Shown piece after piece: positions 1 to 8,957 of a stretch of DNA of 61,553 bases. Every line of letters starts with the position of its first letter. Positions within the stretch are counted from its first letter, which is position 1. The notes beneath the pieces are model-generated. The model saw only the letters and a program-made list of their open reading frames with translations, was not told where the DNA came from and did no database searches. This DNA comes from Salegentibacter agarivorans (GTDB lineage Bacteria > Bacteroidota > Bacteroidia > Flavobacteriales > Flavobacteriaceae). Location of the stretch: contig NZ_FOOH01000024.1 in the NCBI RefSeq assembly GCF_900113135.1, positions 1 to 61,553 of the forward strand. The letters run 5' to 3'. The position numbers and the translations under genes are program-made.

Positions 1-2
1 GA

Positions 3-374
3 ACTAAAGGGCAAAGTATAGCTTTCTATATTAAAGAACTGAACCCGCTATTAAGGGGTTTTGCCAATTACTTCCGAATAGGCTTGACCAAAAAGCTGTT
101 CCAGGATCTTTTAAGCTGGATCAGGAGAAGGTTACGAATGATGGTGATGAAAAGCTGGAAAAGCTGGAAACCTCTTCACCGACAACTAAGGCGTATGGGC
201 TATAAGGGGAATTTTCTGAAGATATCGGTAACCCGATGGAGAAACTCCTCCACCAATTTAATACACTATGCCCTGCCAAATAAGTACTTCTCAGAATTAG
301 GGTTGTACGCAATGGACACAGTTGAAGGGAATACTTTGCATCAGTACTATCAAACAGTACTGAATAAGATTTAA
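3..374 (+). CDS. Group II intron reverse transcriptase/maturase, C-terminal fragment
   Basis: The reading frame is open from the left edge, so only the last 123 residues are in the window. They read as the maturase (GIIM) domain of an intron-encoded protein: the fragment has the signature 'LNPLLRGFANYFRIG' near its start, then 'WIRRRLR', an arginine-rich 'QLRRMGY' stretch, and ends with 'ALPNKYFSELGL' and a short tail. This domain binds the intron RNA and helps it fold, splice and retrohome. The catalytic reverse-transcriptase part lies upstream of the window. An internal ATG at 84 is not a real start because the homologous sequence continues upstream of it. The gene is followed by intron domains V and VI. 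Confidence 0.9.
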   Translation, partial: TKGQSIAFYIKELNPLLRGFANYFRIGLTKKLFQDLLSWIRRRLRMMVMKSWKSWKPLHRQLRRMGYKGNFLKISVTRWRNSSTNLIHYALPNKYFSELGLYAMDTVEGNTLHQYYQTVLNKI

Positions 375-467
375 CATGAGCCGTGTACGAGACCCGTATG
401 CCCGGTTCCTGTAAGAGGGATGAAGATAATAAATGCTCAAATATTTATTATCTTCACCCTACTTGAT
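375..467 (+). mobile_element. Group II intron 3' end: domains V and VI
   Basis: Right after the maturase stop comes a domain V-like hairpin, beginning GAGCCGTGTACGAG at 376 and closing with CCCGGTTC at about 408. It is followed by a long domain VI hairpin (about 412-464). In domain VI the 3' strand reads CCCTACTT and pairs with AAGAGGG so that one A (461) is left bulged, the expected branch point. Intron 3' ends are usually AY, which places the splice junction at about 467 (GAT). The end is therefore directly next to, and may share one base with, the stop codon of the XRE gene on the other strand. Confidence 0.8.
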
Positions 468-673
468 TAGTTTTTGGTGTATTCCAGAATATCTCCCGGT
501 TGGCATTCTAAAACCTCACAAATAGCCTCTAAAGTAGAAAATCGCACCGCTTTTGCCTTCCCGGTTTTTAGAATAGATAGATTTGCGGTGGTAATCCCTA
601 TTTTTTCAGCAAGTTCATTGCTTTTCATACCGCGTTCTTCCAGAATTTTATCCAGGTTTATAATAATAGGCAT
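467..673 (-). CDS. XRE-family HTH regulator (YozG-like)
   Basis: This 68-residue protein is one Cro/CI-type helix-turn-helix domain: 'NELAEKIGITTANLSILKTG' is the two-helix DNA-binding core, followed by 'FSTLEAICEVLECQPGDIL'. It resembles small regulators paired with DUF2975 membrane proteins, such as B. subtilis YozG beside YoaS. It sits 2 bp downstream of the DUF2975 gene on the same strand and is probably co-transcribed with it. Its stop codon (467-469) touches the predicted 3' end of the group II intron, so the last base of the stop may come from the intron. The family call is firm; the target is unknown. Confidence 0.85.
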   Translation of the reverse strand: MPIIINLDKILEERGMKSNELAEKIGITTANLSILKTGKAKAVRFSTLEAICEVLECQPGDILEYTKN

Positions 674-675
674 AA

Positions 676-1185
676 CTAAACGGTTAACTCGTTTTCTTCT
701 TTCATAACTCTGGCTTGATTAAAAATTTGGGATAGGAATATTAGAAATAAGCCTATGCCTATTACAAACCAGAAATCGAAAAGATCAAAATTTAACTCCA
801 AACGGCCATTAAATATTACTTTGAAAACAAATATTGATATTGCGTCAACAATAGTTATTAAGATGATTAATTGCCCAATTAATTTAAAACTTGCAATTTG
901 AAGCTTCGTGAATAATGGCCCGGAAATTAGTTCTTTCATTAAATTCTTGAATAAATATAGAATATAGATCCAAACTGCACTTGATAATAATTCATATGTT
1001 AAAGAGGAGTATAGTGCATTTTTAGATTTGATTTTAAATTCTTCAGCATCGTGTAATATTTCCAGGATATCGCCTGGACTAATAAAGATTGCATAAAGTA
1101 AAAAGCCAAATAAAAGTATCCAACCTATAATCATTAAATAATAAGCAACACTAAAAATGTTTTTAAGCCATTCTGAAGATTTCAT
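676..1185 (-). CDS. DUF2975 membrane protein
   Basis: About 169 residues with four hydrophobic spans, roughly 12-32, 68-84, 104-124 and 133-153, and very little outside the membrane. This layout and the partner HTH gene fit the DUF2975 family, whose function is not known. The ATG at 1185 ('MKSSEWLKN') is preferred over a TTG ten codons upstream because homology should begin near the first membrane helix. A small regulator and a membrane protein in one unit suggests a membrane-linked control switch, but that is inference. Confidence 0.7.
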   Translation of the reverse strand: MKSSEWLKNIFSVAYYLMIIGWILLFGFLLYAIFISPGDILEILHDAEEFKIKSKNALYSSLTYELLSSAVWIYILYLFKNLMKELISGPLFTKLQIASFKLIGQLIILITIVDAISIFVFKVIFNGRLELNFDLFDFWFVIGIGLFLIFLSQIFNQARVMKEENELTV

Positions 1186-1398
1186 TCCTCTGCAATTATC
1201 GTTTAACAATAACAAACCTACATTAAATTATCGAAAAACAATAATTTTATAAATTAAAAATGATAAATTAATTTCAGCATTTTAAGAAATTTGCTGAGAA
1301 ACAGGGTTTTTATAATGATTTAAAATAAGAAGCTATTAAATCGGAATCCTTATAGAGGTTAAACGCCGCTTTGACTGTAAAACTTAAATAATATCTCT

Positions 1399-1406
1399 TA
1401 TATTTG
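1399..1406 (+). promoter_or_regulatory. Probable promoter -7 element for the mrp operon
   Basis: TATATTTG matches the Bacteroidota -7 consensus TAnnTTTG, 29 nt before the mrpA ATG. A TTTGAC sequence at 1370 could be the -33 element, though the spacing is slightly long. Confidence 0.6.
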
Positions 1407-1435
1407 CGGGGAACGGACTTTTTGAGAGGAAATAT

Positions 1436-3745
1436 ATGCTAACAGCAATACTTTTAGGTTTTTTATTCGCAATATTCCTGGTTTTCGCAGGAAAGTTCTT
1501 CAGGGGGAAATTAGCCGTTCTTTCCGCACTTATTCCGGGTGGACTTTTTGCATATTTTGCAAGTTTTATTCCGCAGATAAGTTCTGGAGAAATAATTTCT
1601 AAAACTTACCAGTGGGTTCCGGCTTTTGGAGTAGACCTTAGTTTTAAGCTCGATGGGCTTTCCCTTCTGTTTTCATTAATGATCACCGGGATTGGTTTCC
1701 TGGTTTTTGCATATACCGCATCGTACCTTAGAGGACATAAATATCTTGACCGTTTCTACGGATATCTGAGCTTGTTTATGGCAGCCATGCTCGGTTTGGT
1801 GCTTTCAGACAATCTTATCTCACTTTTTGTTTTTTGGGAATTAACCAGTATAAGTTCATTTTTCTTAATCGGGTTTAATAATACCAACCCGGCTTCCCGA
1901 AAATCAGCTTTAACCGCTTTGGGAATTACCGGTTTTGGAGGGTTTTTCTTATTAGCAGGAGCTTTGTTGCTGGGTAGTATTACCGGCACTTACAGCATTT
2001 CTGAAATGCTAAGTATGAAAGAAGCTATTGCTGGCAGTGAATATTACATCCTGGCGGTGATCTTTATTTTTGTCGCTGCATTTACCAAGTCGGCGCAATT
2101 TCCTTTTCATTTCTGGTTGCCCGGTGCGATGAAAGCACCAACTCCGGTTTCTACTTATTTACACTCTGCCACGATGGTAAAAGCGGGCATTTACCTTCTT
2201 ATGCGTTTTACACCGGTTTTGGGAGATTCAGAATTCTGGAATACAACATTGATTATTGTTGGTGGAATTACAATGGTTTACTCTGCAATTCACGCACTTT
2301 TTAGAACCGATCTTAAAGGTGTTTTGGCATATTCTACTATTTCTGCCCTGGGGATTTTGGTATTCTTAATCGGTTTAGGAACAAAATCAGCTTTTCTTGC
2401 TGCTGCTGTATTTATTATTGTTCACGCGCTTTATAAAGCTACATTATTCCTGGTTACAGGAATAATAGACCACCAAACCGGTACACGGGATGTTACTAAA
2501 TTAAGTGGATTAAGAAAAATTATGATGCCGGTAGCGATTGCCGGTATTCTTGCAGCAATTTCCAGTGCGGGAATTCCGCCATCGGTAGGTTTCCTGGGAA
2601 AAGAACTTACTTACGAAGCCAGTACCCATGCTGAAACTTTTACAATAATAATCGTAATTGCAATTGTTCTAACAAAAATATTATTGCTTTGGGCAGGTTT
2701 TGTTGCGGGAATTAAACCTTTTGTAGGTAAACTTCCCGAGGCGCATAAAGATGTAAAAGCGCCTGATTTCCTAATGTGGGCTCCGGCAATTATCCTTGCT
2801 GTGCTAGGAATTGTTTTTGGGATATTCCCTATGCTTATTGAATCGGCCCTGGTAAAACCGGTGGTTTCATCTTTAGGGGCAGATGCTTCAGAATATCACC
2901 TTGCGCTATGGCACGGTTTCAATACTGTTTTGCTATTAAGTGCAATTACTATTGCTGTTGGAGTTTTGCTATATTTCTTCCTGAAACCTTCCGCAAAACT
3001 GGAAACCAGAATTGGAAAATTTGAATTTATTTCTCCTAAAAGCATCATGGAAAAAGGAACTCATTATTTCAGTGTATTTTCAGCATTCTGGACTAATGTT
3101 TTTCAAAATGGATATTTAAGAAATTATGTAACGACCATTGTGTTGTTTCTTGTAGTTTTAGTAGGCTACGTTATGTTTGGAAACCCAAGGGTAATGATAG
3201 ATCATACCCAGCTTTCTAAAGTTACCGCTTACGAGTTGGCGGTGGTAATTATATTAATTGCCGGAGTTTTCTATACCGTTTTCACAAAATCCCGACTTGC
3301 TGCAGTTGCTGCAATGGGAGTTGTTGGTTTGGCTATTTGTTTGATTTTTGTTTTCTACAGTGCACCAGATTTGGCGATGACGCAATTTTCTATTGATACC
3401 TTAACAGTTATATTGTTTGTGCTGGTACTTTACAGATTGCCAAAATACCTTACACTTTCAGATTATAAAATGCGAATTAGGGACGGAATCCTCTCCCTGG
3501 CCTTAGGAACGGTAATATGTTTACTTGCGTTGCAAGTACTTGCTGAACCTACAAATACTGAAGTTGGTGATTTCTATGCGAAAAATGCCTATATCCTGGC
3601 TCACGGTAAGAACGTAGTAAATGTTATCCTGGTAGATTTTAGGGGAACAGATACGCTTATGGAAATTGCGGTATTGTCTATCTCAGCTATTGGAGTATTT
3701 GGATTGCTAAAATTGAGATTGAAAAGTACAGACAGGTCGCAATAA
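1436..3745 (+). CDS. mrpA: Mrp Na+/H+ antiporter subunit A
   Basis: First and largest subunit of the multi-subunit cation/proton antiporter, in the inner membrane. The N-terminal two thirds is the complex I NuoL/M-like proton-channel fold: 'FWELTSISSF' carries the conserved Glu (about E135), and 'FTKSAQFPFHFWLPGAMKAP' and 'HSATMVKAG' carry the conserved Lys and His (about K218, H225, H243, K249). The last 180 residues contain the MbhD/DUF4040-like segment ('YSAPDLAMTQFSIDTLTV') and an MbhE-like end ('VDFRGTDTLMEI'), as in standard MrpA. Length 769 is slightly short but complete. MrpB follows as a separate gene, so this is the unfused arrangement. Confidence 0.95.
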   Translation: MLTAILLGFLFAIFLVFAGKFFRGKLAVLSALIPGGLFAYFASFIPQISSGEIISKTYQWVPAFGVDLSFKLDGLSLLFSLMITGIGFLVFAYTASYLRGHKYLDRFYGYLSLFMAAMLGLVLSDNLISLFVFWELTSISSFFLIGFNNTNPASRKSALTALGITGFGGFFLLAGALLLGSITGTYSISEMLSMKEAIAGSEYYILAVIFIFVAAFTKSAQFPFHFWLPGAMKAPTPVSTYLHSATMVKAGIYLLMRFTPVLGDSEFWNTTLIIVGGITMVYSAIHALFRTDLKGVLAYSTISALGILVFLIGLGTKSAFLAAAVFIIVHALYKATLFLVTGIIDHQTGTRDVTKLSGLRKIMMPVAIAGILAAISSAGIPPSVGFLGKELTYEASTHAETFTIIIVIAIVLTKILLLWAGFVAGIKPFVGKLPEAHKDVKAPDFLMWAPAIILAVLGIVFGIFPMLIESALVKPVVSSLGADASEYHLALWHGFNTVLLLSAITIAVGVLLYFFLKPSAKLETRIGKFEFISPKSIMEKGTHYFSVFSAFWTNVFQNGYLRNYVTTIVLFLVVLVGYVMFGNPRVMIDHTQLSKVTAYELAVVIILIAGVFYTVFTKSRLAAVAAMGVVGLAICLIFVFYSAPDLAMTQFSIDTLTVILFVLVLYRLPKYLTLSDYKMRIRDGILSLALGTVICLLALQVLAEPTNTEVGDFYAKNAYILAHGKNVVNVILVDFRGTDTLMEIAVLSISAIGVFGLLKLRLKSTDRSQ

Positions 3746-3795
3746 AAGAACATTAAAGTCGGGGTAAAATCCGTCTTTTTCTAAAATATATATAA

Positions 3796-4209
3796 ATGAA
3801 AACCTTAATATTAAGAACAGCTTCCGATTATCTTTTGCCATTACTGCTGGTGTTCTCTGTTTTTATCTTATTACGTGGGCATTATTTGCCCGGCGGTGGT
3901 TTTGTGGGCGGACTTATAGCTGCGATTGCTTTTGTTTTGCACGCTTTTGCCAACGGGCTTGATAATACAAAAGGTCTTTTAAGATTTCATCCCGGGTTTT
4001 TAATGCCTGTTGGTTTGGGTCTTGCTTTTTTAAGCGGTTTGGCACCGGTAATTGGTTTAGACGATCCTTTTATGACGGGACTTTGGTTCCCAGAGCCCTT
4101 CCCGGTAATTGGGAACGTAGGTTCAGCTTTATTTTTTGATATAGGAGTTTACCTGGTGGTAATTGGAGTCACCCTCACAATAATATTTACAATTTCAGAA
4201 TCAGCTTAA
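3796..4209 (+). CDS. mrpB: Mrp antiporter subunit B
   Basis: 137 residues with four membrane spans and the MnhB motif '[16 protein letters not shown]' at about 28-43. It belongs to the antiporter complex and follows mrpA after a 50-nt gap. The gap has no clear terminator, so co-transcription is likely. The next gene, mrpC, starts 3 nt after its stop. Confidence 0.93.
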   Translation: MKTLILRTASDYLLPLLLVFSVFILLRGHYLPGGGFVGGLIAAIAFVLHAFANGLDNTKGLLRFHPGFLMPVGLGLAFLSGLAPVIGLDDPFMTGLWFPEPFPVIGNVGSALFFDIGVYLVVIGVTLTIIFTISESA

Positions 4210-4212
4210 TTT

Positions 4213-4566
4213 ATGGAAATTCTTTTAGCGATAATTATAGGGGTTCTGTATGCCGCAGGTATTTATATGATTCTGCGCAGGAGTTTGGTAAAACTCATTA
4301 TCGGAATTATTTTGTTAGGAAATGGGGCAAACCTGCTAATTTTCCTGCTGGGAAGAATTACAGAAGGTGCACCGCCAATTATTCCTGAAGATTCCAAGGT
4401 TTTTTTAGAAGCCTATGCAGATCCTGTTCCGCAGGCATTAATATTAACCGCTATCGTAATTAGTTTCGGTTTACAATCTTTTGCAATTATTCTTGTGAAA
4501 AGAGCACACAAAGTAGTGAAAACCGATGATCTGGACGAAATGAACGCAACAGACGAAGATTCATGA
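4213..4566 (+). CDS. mrpC: Mrp antiporter subunit C (NuoK-like)
   Basis: 117 residues and three membrane helices, homologous to complex I NuoK. The glycine-rich '[17 protein letters not shown]' and '[17 protein letters not shown]' are family signatures. The C-terminus is a short polar tail ending in an acidic stretch. Its stop overlaps the start of mrpD by 4 bp (ATGA), which points to translational coupling. Confidence 0.93.
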   Translation: MEILLAIIIGVLYAAGIYMILRRSLVKLIIGIILLGNGANLLIFLLGRITEGAPPIIPEDSKVFLEAYADPVPQALILTAIVISFGLQSFAIILVKRAHKVVKTDDLDEMNATDEDS

Positions 4567-6083
4567 CACAACAAATAATATTATATCCTTTACTGCTGCA
4601 AATGCTATTGGCTATCATCCTCATGTTTTTCTGGAGGAAGATAAATGCACAGCGAATAATTAGTATGTTTGGAAGCCTTGTGCACCTTGCTGTTAGTATT
4701 ACTGTTTTTGCATATATCTGGAATAATGGTACCCAAACAGTACAGGCCGGGAGTTGGGAAGCTCCTTTTGGAATTACCTTTATTGCAGATACTTTCTCTG
4801 CCACTATGGTGCTACTTACCTCCATTGCAGGTTTGGCTGTATCTATATTTTCCTCGGGTTCAGTTATTGGTGATAGATTGAGATTTGGGTATTTTCCCAT
4901 TTTCCATTTCTTACTTTTAGGACTTACCGGCGCTTTTTTAACCGGTGATATCTTTAACCTTTATGTTTGGTTTGAAATTATTATTATAAGCTCTTTTGTT
5001 TTAATTACTATTGGTGGGGAAAAAGCTCAATTAGAGGGTGCGGTAAAATATTTTACGCTGAATTTCCTCGCTTCCATGATCTTTTTAACGGCAATTGCGG
5101 TGCTATACGGTTTAACCGGAAGCTTAAATATGGCCGATCTTGCCAATAAAGTGGCTGCAGTAGAAAACCGGGCTCTTGTAGAAATAACTGCTATTTTATT
5201 TCTAATTGGCTTCGGAATTAAATCGGCTATTTTTCCTTTATATTTTTGGTTACCGGCTTCCTATCATACGCCGCCCTCAGCAGTTTCAGCTATTTTTGGA
5301 GGCTTGCTTACTAAAGTTGGGGTGTATGCTTTAATTAGGGTGTTTACCTTAATTTTTGTAGATGATGTTTTCTTAGATCAAATTCTATTGGTGCTTGCTA
5401 TTTTCACTCTGTTTAGTGGGGCATTGGGCGCACTGGTTCAGAATAATATAAGGAAGGTATTCTCCTATTTAATTATTTGTCATATTGGTTATATGATTAT
5501 TGGTTTGGGAATGTTTACCGAAGTGGCTATTGCAGGTGCAATTTTTTACCTGGTGCATGATATTGTGGTAAAAACGAATCTTTTTATGATTAGTGGTCTT
5601 ATATACCGAATAAAAGGTTCTAATAGCATGCGAGCTTTAGGTGGTTTTTATGCCAATTACCCCAAGTTGAGTTTATTGATGTTTATCCCGTTATTTTCAT
5701 TGGTTGGGATTCCGCCTTTATCGGGGTTTTGGCCTAAAATATCTTTAATTACTGCCAGTTTTGAATCTGGAAGTTATTGGAGCCTGGCCGCAATTATCTT
5801 TGCAAGTTTTATTACCTTGGTTGTAATCGCGAAACTTTGGGCTGAAGTTTTTTGGAAAGAGGCACAAGAGATTCCTGTTAGACCAAAATTCAGGTATTTT
5901 CATGCAATTAAAAATATAAAGAGAGTTCAGATAATAGTACCTATAGTTTTTTTAAGTCTGGTATCCTTATATGTAGGTTTTGGAGCAGAACATATTCAAA
6001 CGCTTTCAGCTAGAATTGCATCAGAATTAATGGATAATCAACAATATATAGACGCAGTACTTAATACACAAACACCCGAATAA
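4563..6083 (+). CDS. mrpD: Mrp antiporter subunit D
   Basis: 506 residues, the second NuoL/M/N-like antiporter subunit. '[17 protein letters not shown]' carries the conserved membrane Glu (about E138), and '[20 protein letters not shown]' the conserved Lys region. About 14 membrane spans can be seen. It probably forms a proton path next to MrpA. It overlaps mrpC by 4 bp and mrpE by 1 bp (TAATG). Confidence 0.95.
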   Translation: MTQQIILYPLLLQMLLAIILMFFWRKINAQRIISMFGSLVHLAVSITVFAYIWNNGTQTVQAGSWEAPFGITFIADTFSATMVLLTSIAGLAVSIFSSGSVIGDRLRFGYFPIFHFLLLGLTGAFLTGDIFNLYVWFEIIIISSFVLITIGGEKAQLEGAVKYFTLNFLASMIFLTAIAVLYGLTGSLNMADLANKVAAVENRALVEITAILFLIGFGIKSAIFPLYFWLPASYHTPPSAVSAIFGGLLTKVGVYALIRVFTLIFVDDVFLDQILLVLAIFTLFSGALGALVQNNIRKVFSYLIICHIGYMIIGLGMFTEVAIAGAIFYLVHDIVVKTNLFMISGLIYRIKGSNSMRALGGFYANYPKLSLLMFIPLFSLVGIPPLSGFWPKISLITASFESGSYWSLAAIIFASFITLVVIAKLWAEVFWKEAQEIPVRPKFRYFHAIKNIKRVQIIVPIVFLSLVSLYVGFGAEHIQTLSARIASELMDNQQYIDAVLNTQTPE

Positions 6084-6559
6084 TGAAGAGCAGGTTTGTA
6101 TCTAATTTATTACTCACTTTTGTATGGGTAGCCCTAACCGGAGATTTTACTTTCCAGAACTATATCTTTGGCTTTGTTCTTAATTTCTTTATTCTGTGGG
6201 TGATAACAAGAGGGAATAGTGATGCCCGGTATTTTACTATTATTCCTAAATTGATAGCCTTCTTTTTCTTCTTCCTGTGGGAATTATTTAAAGCAAACCT
6301 ACAGGTAGGTTACGAAGTTGTAACCCCAAAATATGGAATGAAACCGGGAATTGTAAAAGTACCGCTTACCATACAAAGCAACCTGGGGATTACATTTTTG
6401 GCGAATATGATCTCGCTTACACCAGGAACCCTTAGCCTGGATGTCTCTAACGATAAAAAAGTGCTTTATGTACATGCGATGTATGTAACCGATAAAGAGG
6501 AATTTATCGATAGTATTAAAAACGGATTTGAAAAACGTATTTTGGAAATATTGAGATGA
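6083..6559 (+). CDS. mrpE: Mrp antiporter subunit E
   Basis: 158 residues. Two or three hydrophobic spans at the N-terminus are followed by a cytoplasmic domain with the MnhE motif 'NMISLTPGTLSLDV' at about 112-125. The subunit is needed for stable assembly in characterised Mrp systems. It is coupled to mrpD by TAATG and to mrpF by a 4-bp overlap. Confidence 0.93.
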   Translation: MKSRFVSNLLLTFVWVALTGDFTFQNYIFGFVLNFFILWVITRGNSDARYFTIIPKLIAFFFFFLWELFKANLQVGYEVVTPKYGMKPGIVKVPLTIQSNLGITFLANMISLTPGTLSLDVSNDKKVLYVHAMYVTDKEEFIDSIKNGFEKRILEILR

Positions 6560-6831
6560 CGCTAACAGATTATTTATATTATATTATTCTGCCAATCCTG
6601 GCCTTTTCGGTGCTGCTAATAGTTTACCGATTTATTAAAGGTCCCAGTATTGCCGATAAAATTATTGCCCTGGATGTGCTTATCACTACCGGTATTGGAA
6701 TTATTGGAGTTTACAGTATTATTCACGGAAGATCTACATTTTTAGATACTGCAATGATCCTGGCTTTAATTGCTTTTTTAAGTACCGTGGCTTTCTCATA
6801 TTACCTGGAAAAAAGAAACCGAAAGAAATGA
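6556..6831 (+). CDS. mrpF: Mrp antiporter subunit F
   Basis: 91 residues with three membrane helices. 'RFIKGPSIADKIIALDVL' at about 25-42 is the MnhF/PhaF signature. It overlaps both neighbours by 4 bp, inside the fully coupled antiporter operon. Confidence 0.92.
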   Translation: MTLTDYLYYIILPILAFSVLLIVYRFIKGPSIADKIIALDVLITTGIGIIGVYSIIHGRSTFLDTAMILALIAFLSTVAFSYYLEKRNRKK

Positions 6832-7241
6832 GTTCAATAATTATAGTAATATTAATCACTTTAGGAACCTTGTTCGTACTGCTTTCTGCAATAGGACTCG
6901 TAAGAATGCCCGATACTTATATGAGGATTTCGGTAAATACTAAAGCGGCCACGCTTGGTGTTGGTCTTATTTTAGTGGGAACGGCCGTTTTCTTTAACGA
7001 TCTTTCTACCACTTCCCGTGCACTTGTAATTATTCTTTTTGTATTTCTAACCGCCCCCGTAAGTGCACATTTAATTGGAAGGGCATCCTATTTTATGGGA
7101 GTAAAACTCTGGAAAGGCTCCGTTATGGACGATCTTAGAGGAAAATATCAGAGAAATTCTCACGTATTAAAAAGTGAAATTGACGATACACCGCAAAATA
7201 ACATAGATCACACAAGAAACGAAGATGATATTGTAAAGTAG
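6828..7241 (+). CDS. mrpG: Mrp antiporter subunit G
   Basis: 137 residues. The first 100 contain three membrane spans and the MnhG motif 'IGLVRMPDTYMRISVNTKAA' at about 22-41, then 'PVSAHLIGRASYF'. The C-terminal 40 residues are polar and charged. This is the last gene of the operon; its stop is only 1 nt from the stop of the convergent mgtC-like gene, with no obvious terminator between them. Confidence 0.93.
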   Translation: MSSIIIVILITLGTLFVLLSAIGLVRMPDTYMRISVNTKAATLGVGLILVGTAVFFNDLSTTSRALVIILFVFLTAPVSAHLIGRASYFMGVKLWKGSVMDDLRGKYQRNSHVLKSEIDDTPQNNIDHTRNEDDIVK

Positions 7242-7242
7242 T

Positions 7243-7686
7243 TTAGTGTTCAGTATTATCATGTTTTCTTTTTCCCCTTATAAGTTTCTTTTCCAGAAAC
7301 CCAAAAACTAGATTTATAACAACAATTGTTATACAAATTATAAGTAGTTCGGCATACATTTGTAAAGCAGCGAGCCCACCAGCGGCGGCACTACACCAAA
7401 TAGTAGCAGCAGTAGTTAAACCCTTTACATTTTTCCCGTGCTGAAGAATGGTTCCTGCACCAATAAAACCAATACCGGTGACCACCTGGCCAATAACCCT
7501 GGTAATATCTACAAATTCTTCTCCCTGAAATTGTAGAGAAAGTAAAATAAAAACACAAGCACCCAGGGCCACAAGAGCATTGGTTTTTAAACCTGCGCTT
7601 TTGCCGGTAAATTCCCTTTCTATACCTATAAAAAGTCCGGCCACAGCTGCCAAACCAATACTAAGACTAAATTCTGCCAGTTCCAT
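7243..7686 (-). CDS. MgtC/SapB family membrane protein
   Basis: 147 residues, matching the membrane domain of MgtC: 'GLAAVAGLFIGIEREF' near the N-terminus, 'GLKTNALVALGA', 'RVIGQVVTGIGFIGAGTIL' and 'VKGLTTAATIWCSAAAGG'. Four or five helices. The cytoplasmic ACT-like domain of full MgtC is absent, as in many short homologues. MgtC proteins are linked to Mg2+ limitation and to control of the F-type ATPase in pathogens; the role here is not known. Adjacency to the Mrp antiporter may be chance. Confidence 0.88.
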   Translation of the reverse strand: MELAEFSLSIGLAAVAGLFIGIEREFTGKSAGLKTNALVALGACVFILLSLQFQGEEFVDITRVIGQVVTGIGFIGAGTILQHGKNVKGLTTAATIWCSAAAGGLAALQMYAELLIICITIVVINLVFGFLEKKLIRGKRKHDNTEH

Positions 7687-7708
7687 ATTTTTTAGTTCGT
7701 TAAAGTTG

Positions 7709-7716
7709 TAATTTTG
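7709..7716 (+). promoter_or_regulatory. Probable promoter -7 element for bioF
   Basis: TAATTTTG matches TAnnTTTG. It ends only 4 nt before the bioF ATG at 7721, so the transcript may start at or within a few bases of the start codon. Confidence 0.5.
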
Positions 7717-7720
7717 AACT

Positions 7721-8866
7721 ATGCAATTACCTTTAAAATTAGCGAAAAGTTTAGAGAAGAGAAAGGATGAAAATGCTTTGCGGTCTTTAAAAAGGAACGC
7801 TCAATTAATAGATTTTTCCTCAAACGATTATTTAGGATTAGCTTCCTCTGCAAAAGTCTATAATGGGGCGCATCAAATTTTAGAGCAGAATAATCTTTTA
7901 ATAAATGGAGCCACCGGTTCCAGGTTGCTTTCTGGGAATCATAAAATTTATGATTTAGCCGAAAATTTCCTTGCCGAATTTCATAAAACTGAAGCCGCTT
8001 TAATTTTTAATTCCGGCTACGATGCTAATATTGGATTTTTCAGTTCAGTGCCTAAACGTGGGGATTTTATTTTTTATGATGAACTAGTTCACGCTTCTAT
8101 AAGAGATGGAATTTCAATGAGTAATGCAAAAGCTTATAAATTCCGCCATAATAATATTGAAGATCTCAAAATCAGGCTGAATAAACTTTCACAACCTGAA
8201 AATTCAGAAATTTATATTGTAACTGAATCTGTGTTTTCAATGGATGGAGATCTGGCGCCGCTACGAGAGTTAGCAGCAATTTCAGAAGATTTTAAAGCCT
8301 TTTTGGTGGTAGATGAAGCCCACGCTACGGGTATTTTTGGTGAAAATGGAGAAGGTTTGGTTCAGGAAGAAGGAATTCAGGATAAAGTTTTCGCGCGTTT
8401 AAATACTTTTGGAAAAGCACCCGGTTGCCACGGCGCGGTTATTTTAGGAAGTAAAGGTTTAAAAAATTATCTGGTAAATTTTTCCCGAAGCCTAATTTAT
8501 ACAACGGCTTTGCCGCCTCATTCGGTTGCTACAATTCTCTCGGTTTACCAGGAATTCATAAACGAAATTTCAGAAATTCAGCAACTAAAAAATAATATTC
8601 ATTTTTTCAGGAATCAAATTGAGGAATTAGAGATTAAAAAACATTTTATTCCGAGTATTTCAGCAATTCAAAGTTGTATAATTCCGGGGAATGAAAAAGT
8701 GAAAAATATAGCAAAAATTTTGAAACAAGAAGGTTTTGAAGTAAAACCCATTTTATCGCCTACTGTTCCAAAAGGGAGTGAACGCCTTCGGTTTTGTTTA
8801 CATTCCTTTAATTCTGAAAATGAAATCAGGGAGGTTTTAAAAAAACTCACTAAATTACTGCCATGA
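7721..8866 (+). CDS. bioF: 8-amino-7-oxononanoate synthase
   Basis: PLP enzyme of biotin synthesis that condenses pimeloyl-thioester with L-alanine. It has the alpha-oxoamine synthase motifs: 'DFSSNDYLGLA' (31-41), 'GSRLLSGNH' (66-74), 'VVDEAHATGIFG' (196-207, cofactor contacts), and 'TFGKAPGCHGA' (229-239) with the expected PLP-binding K232. The length of 381 is normal. It is the first gene of the biotin cluster and is followed by DUF2007, bioD and bioA. The gene context separates it from the related KBL and serine palmitoyltransferase enzymes. Confidence 0.92.
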   Translation: MQLPLKLAKSLEKRKDENALRSLKRNAQLIDFSSNDYLGLASSAKVYNGAHQILEQNNLLINGATGSRLLSGNHKIYDLAENFLAEFHKTEAALIFNSGYDANIGFFSSVPKRGDFIFYDELVHASIRDGISMSNAKAYKFRHNNIEDLKIRLNKLSQPENSEIYIVTESVFSMDGDLAPLRELAAISEDFKAFLVVDEAHATGIFGENGEGLVQEEGIQDKVFARLNTFGKAPGCHGAVILGSKGLKNYLVNFSRSLIYTTALPPHSVATILSVYQEFINEISEIQQLKNNIHFFRNQIEELEIKKHFIPSISAIQSCIIPGNEKVKNIAKILKQEGFEVKPILSPTVPKGSERLRFCLHSFNSENEIREVLKKLTKLLP

Positions 8867-8957
8867 AGCCCGAATGATGCTGAACCCAGAAATTGGCTGT
8901 AACAGGATTAGGTAAGCCAGTGATTAATTGCCGGTTTGGGATAAAATATATAAGCAT

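Noticed and set aside
84-374. A 96-residue ORF with its own ATG start
   Set aside because: The maturase homology continues upstream to the left edge in the same frame, so the ATG is internal.
474-707. Plus-strand ORF opposite the XRE gene
   Set aside because: Antisense shadow of a well-supported HTH gene with no motif of its own.
7243-7686. MgtC-like gene as part of the mrp operon
   Set aside because: It is on the opposite strand and converges on mrpG, so co-transcription is impossible.
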